Below, one piece after another: positions 61,792-64,000 of a stretch of 64,000 bases of DNA (position 1 is its first letter; each line of letters starts with the position of its first letter). This DNA comes from Rhodanobacter denitrificans (lineage in GTDB: Bacteria; Pseudomonadota; Gammaproteobacteria; Xanthomonadales; Rhodanobacteraceae). The notes under the pieces were generated by a model, which saw only the letters and a program-made list of their open reading frames with translations, had not been told where the DNA came from and made no database searches. The translations under genes and the position numbers were made by a program. The DNA lies in assembly GCF_003335105.1 (NCBI RefSeq), contig NZ_QFWQ01000003.1, positions 620,001 to 684,000 on the forward strand, given 5' to 3'.

Positions 61792-63177
61792 TCAGATCGC
61801 CAGCCACACGTAGCAGTAGAGCGTGTTGTTGTCCTTGGCGTTGCGCCCTGCTCCGTCGACGTCGTGCACCCGCCCGCTGAAACGGTTGAAGTAGGTGTAT
61901 TGCAGGCCCAGGCGCACGTTGGCCCACGGTTGATGCCACGATGTGGACTGGCCGAACGGGCTGTAGTCGAGCTCGACGCTTTCGCCCTGGGTGTTCGGCG
62001 AGCCGTCGTTGCCGTAAAGCGTGACGTCCTTGCTGCCGTTGTAGACGAACGACGCCAGGGTCACGCCGTAGGTATGTCGGTACCAGTAGCTGCCCTTGAG
62101 GTTGAGCGACTGCAGGGTGTTGTGCAGGTTGTCCGATCCGCCGCCGCCCCAGGTGGCGTCCAGCTTCTGGCTCTCGTGGACGTACAGCCCGTCGACGGTG
62201 ATCGTGTGGTCGCCATTGACGTACATATAGCTGGAATCCACGCCGAAGTCGCGGAACCGGTCGGTCGGGCCGGGCAGCGCCACCGAGTCACCGATGTCGT
62301 TGGTGCCGACCTGCCCGCGGCGCATGTTCAGCATGAAGCCGCCGACCGAGAAGCTGCCGGTGGGCAGGTTCCAGGTGTAGGCCAGGCGCGCATACGGCGT
62401 GACCCCGCTGAGGCGGCCGTCGAAGTGGGCATTGACGTGGTGCAGGAACGCCGACGACAGCGAGCGATAACCGCCCAGCTCCATGTACCAGGCGCCGTCC
62501 AGCTGCATGTAGGCGCTGACGCCGACCACCTGCCCCGCCAAGCCGCCGAGCAGCATCGGCTGCGCAGGCGTCCCCGGAGCCAGATCGGCCGACATGTAGG
62601 GGTACTTCCAAGCGGGTGCGGTATTGAACACGTCGCTGACGGTGGGGTTGTTGTTGAGCGAGATGCCCCAGATGCCGCTGTGGCTGCCATGGCTGAACAT
62701 GCGCGCATAGCGCCAGTCCATGTTGTCCCAGCCAAGCAGGCCGCCGTTCTCGGAGTAGGTGGCCTGCGCGAACACGCCGATGTGCTCGCTCAGGCGGCCG
62801 GCGAGGAACGCCGAGACCTGCTGCAGTTCGGTATTGTTGTTGGTGCCGAAGCCGTTGGCCGGAGCCGCCGTCTGGGCTTTCTGCGTGTGGGTGAACGACT
62901 CGACCAGCATTGCCGACAGCGGCACGTCGGTCTGGTCGCCGACCTTCATGGTGTAGCCCATCAGCTTGAACTGGCGCCCGAACTGGGTGAGTTCCGGCCC
63001 GAAGCCGCCCACGTGGCAGGCCACGCAAGGCTGCTGGGTCTGTCGTGCGTACGAAGGCACCGCCGATGCCAGGGTGGGTATGCCCAACCATGCGAGCGCG
63101 ACCAGCACGATCCAGCGCGGCGGTCGAGATAAGGCGGCGAACCAGCTCGAAACAAGGCTATTCCGGCGAGTATCCAT
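61792..63177 (-). CDS. fused monoheme cytochrome c-outer membrane porin (Cyc2-like architecture)
   Basis: The protein has 461 residues. The signal peptide runs to about residue 39 (core WIVLVALAWLGIPTLA, ending ASA). A short cytochrome domain follows, with one heme site CVACH (51-55) and the block PELTQFGRQFKLMGY. About 380 residues of amphipathic, aromatic- and Gly/Asn-rich strands follow, ending NNTLYCYVWLAI, as expected for a beta-barrel. Cyc2 iron oxidases have this order of parts, so electron transfer across the outer membrane is inferred; Fe(II) is one possible donor. The ATG at 63177 has GGGGAG seven bases upstream. A perfect FNR-type palindrome lies upstream. Confidence 0.75.
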   Translation of the reverse strand: MDTRRNSLVSSWFAALSRPPRWIVLVALAWLGIPTLASAVPSYARQTQQPCVACHVGGFGPELTQFGRQFKLMGYTMKVGDQTDVPLSAMLVESFTHTQKAQTAAPANGFGTNNNTELQQVSAFLAGRLSEHIGVFAQATYSENGGLLGWDNMDWRYARMFSHGSHSGIWGISLNNNPTVSDVFNTAPAWKYPYMSADLAPGTPAQPMLLGGLAGQVVGVSAYMQLDGAWYMELGGYRSLSSAFLHHVNAHFDGRLSGVTPYARLAYTWNLPTGSFSVGGFMLNMRRGQVGTNDIGDSVALPGPTDRFRDFGVDSSYMYVNGDHTITVDGLYVHESQKLDATWGGGGSDNLHNTLQSLNLKGSYWYRHTYGVTLASFVYNGSKDVTLYGNDGSPNTQGESVELDYSPFGQSTSWHQPWANVRLGLQYTYFNRFSGRVHDVDGAGRNAKDNNTLYCYVWLAI

Positions 63178-63250
63178 GTACATGCTCCCCACGATTCCAG
63201 CGTGATGACTGGGTGTGAGTGCAGTCTTGGTCTAGCGGATGCGCCGGATA

Positions 63251-63264
63251 TTGACTCCAGTCAA
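63251..63264. promoter_or_regulatory. FNR/DNR-type binding site upstream of the cytochrome-porin gene
   Basis: TTGAC-TCCA-GTCAA is a perfect palindrome matching the FNR/ANR/DNR half-site TTGAY with a 4-base spacer. A -10-like AAGACT on the minus strand (63228-63223) puts the site centre at about -41.5 from the expected start near 63216, the class II activator position. TAGACC (63234-63229) is a second candidate. The expected 5' leader is about 39 bases. Confidence 0.65.
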
Positions 63265-63340
63265 AAGTGGGCCTTCCGGCACTGGCGCGGAATGTCGCAG
63301 CCTGGTGATACCTGACACGTGTCGCCGTTGCCGGCGAGGC

Positions 63341-64000
63341 TCAGGACGCCGTACCGCCGACTGTCATCGAGTCGATCTTCAGCGTCGGCTGGCCCACGCC
63401 GACCGGCACGCTCTGGCCGTCCTTGCCGCACACGCCCACGCCCTCGTCCAGCGCCAGGTCGTTGCCGATCATCGAGACGCGGTTGAGTACCTCGGGGCCG
63501 CTGCCGATCAGGGTGGCGCCCTTCACCGGGCGGGTGATCCTGCCGTCCTCGATCAGGTAGGCCTCGGATGCGGAGAAGGTGAACTTGCCGTTGGTGATGT
63601 CGACCTGGCCGCCGCCGAAGTTCGGCGCGTACAGGCCCTTCTTCACCGAGCGGATGATCTCGGCCGGGTCGTGCTGGCCGGCCAGCATGTAGGTGTTGGT
63701 CATGCGCGGCATCGGCAGCGCGGTGAACGATTCGCGGCGGCCGTTGCCGGTGGGGGTCATGCCCATCAGGCGGGCATTGAGCTTGTCCTGCATGTAGCCT
63801 TTCAGGATGCCGTCCTCGATCAGCGTGGTGCACTCGGTCGGGGTGCCCTCGTCGTCGATGCTGAGCGAACCGCGGCGGCCGGCAAGCGTGCCATCGTCGA
63901 CGATGGTGACGCCCTTGGCGGCGACGCGCTGGCCGAGGCGACCGGCGAAGGCGGAGCTGCCCTTGCGGTTGAAGTCGCCTTCCAGGCCGTGGCCGATCGC
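63341..64000 (-). CDS. tldD: metalloprotease TldD, C-terminal part (5' end outside window)
   Basis: The reading frame is open to the right edge; the last 219 residues are visible. The first bases encode [14 protein letters not shown], the second half of the HExxxH zinc motif, so its last His is residue 4 of the visible part. [42 protein letters not shown] and VGNDLxLDxGVGVCGK-type segments match TldD closely. TldD is the catalytic partner of PmbA/TldE. The cytochrome-porin gene follows downstream on the same strand after 163 bases. Confidence 0.97.
   Translation of the reverse strand, partial: AIGHGLEGDFNRKGSSAFAGRLGQRVAAKGVTIVDDGTLAGRRGSLSIDDEGTPTECTTLIEDGILKGYMQDKLNARLMGMTPTGNGRRESFTALPMPRMTNTYMLAGQHDPAEIIRSVKKGLYAPNFGGGQVDITNGKFTFSASEAYLIEDGRITRPVKGATLIGSGPEVLNRVSMIGNDLALDEGVGVCGKDGQSVPVGVGQPTLKIDSMTVGGTAS

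Noticed and set aside
61240-63132. A 630-codon plus-strand frame covering the spacer and the cytochrome-porin gene
   Set aside because: The right two-thirds are antisense to the cytochrome-porin gene and the left part lies in the hairpin mosaic. The composition is that of a shadow frame.

Overview
The window is chromosomal, GC-rich, densely packed housekeeping DNA. It most likely comes from a gammaproteobacterium of the order Xanthomonadales (Lysobacterales), probably family Rhodanobacteraceae (Rhodanobacter/Dyella-like). The basis is gene content and order: amgK-murU, queA-tgt-yajC-secDF, thrS-infC-rpmI-rplT-pheST-ihfA-merR, map-glnD divergent from rpsB-tsf, the pyrH-to-accA envelope cluster, and a FAD dehydrogenase divergent from serA. 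Third codon positions are strongly G/C throughout the real genes. No phage, insertion sequence, integron or CRISPR array was seen.

Layout. 0-1.1 kb: end of amgK and murU (cell-wall recycling). 1.2-7.0 kb, minus strand: queA, tgt, yajC, secD, secF (queuosine in tRNA and Sec protein export). 7.1-10.7 kb, minus: ABC exporter with a DesK/DesR-type two-component system. 11-19 kb: orphan class-III aminotransferase, PsiF-like protein, upp, proline iminopeptidase, a D-2-hydroxyglutarate-dehydrogenase-like flavoprotein facing serA, and two unrecognised proteins. 19.2-27.1 kb, minus: tRNA-Pro(GGG) and the thrS-infC-rpmI-rplT-pheS-pheT-ihfA-merR operon, whose 5' end looks like a leader-peptide attenuator. 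27.1-32.2 kb: UDP-sugar epimerase (+), then map-glnD-HemJ-like (minus). 32.3-53.3 kb, plus: rpsB-tsf-pyrH-frr-uppS-cdsA-dxr-rseP-bamA-lpxD-fabZ-lpxA-lpxB-rnhB, a thioredoxin-like gene, dnaE and accA, which link translation, isoprenoid and phospholipid supply, outer-membrane assembly and lipid A synthesis. 53.6-58.1 kb: secreted beta-propeller protein, NYN-domain protein-tilS, xseB-ispA. 58.2-64 kb: DUF4870 protein, pmbA, DUF1653 protein, yjgA, a 0.7-kb repeat-rich spacer, a fused cytochrome c-porin gene, and the end of tldD.

The least ordinary part is 61.1-63.3 kb. A monoheme cytochrome fused to an outer-membrane beta-barrel (the architecture of Cyc2 iron oxidases) lies between tldD and yjgA. 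It is preceded by a perfect FNR/DNR-type palindrome, and beside it is a spacer holding six small hairpins that share the loop word ATCC/GGAT. Other non-coding signals: two copies of an 84-bp palindromic repeat at convergent gene ends; short hairpins with the core CATCCATG inside the sec and ribosomal-protein operons; a perfect 25-bp purine-rich inverted repeat after the epimerase gene; a palindrome between the putative -35 and -10 of the rpmI promoter; and an ATC start codon for infC.

All calls were made by reading the sequence. No database search or folding program was run.
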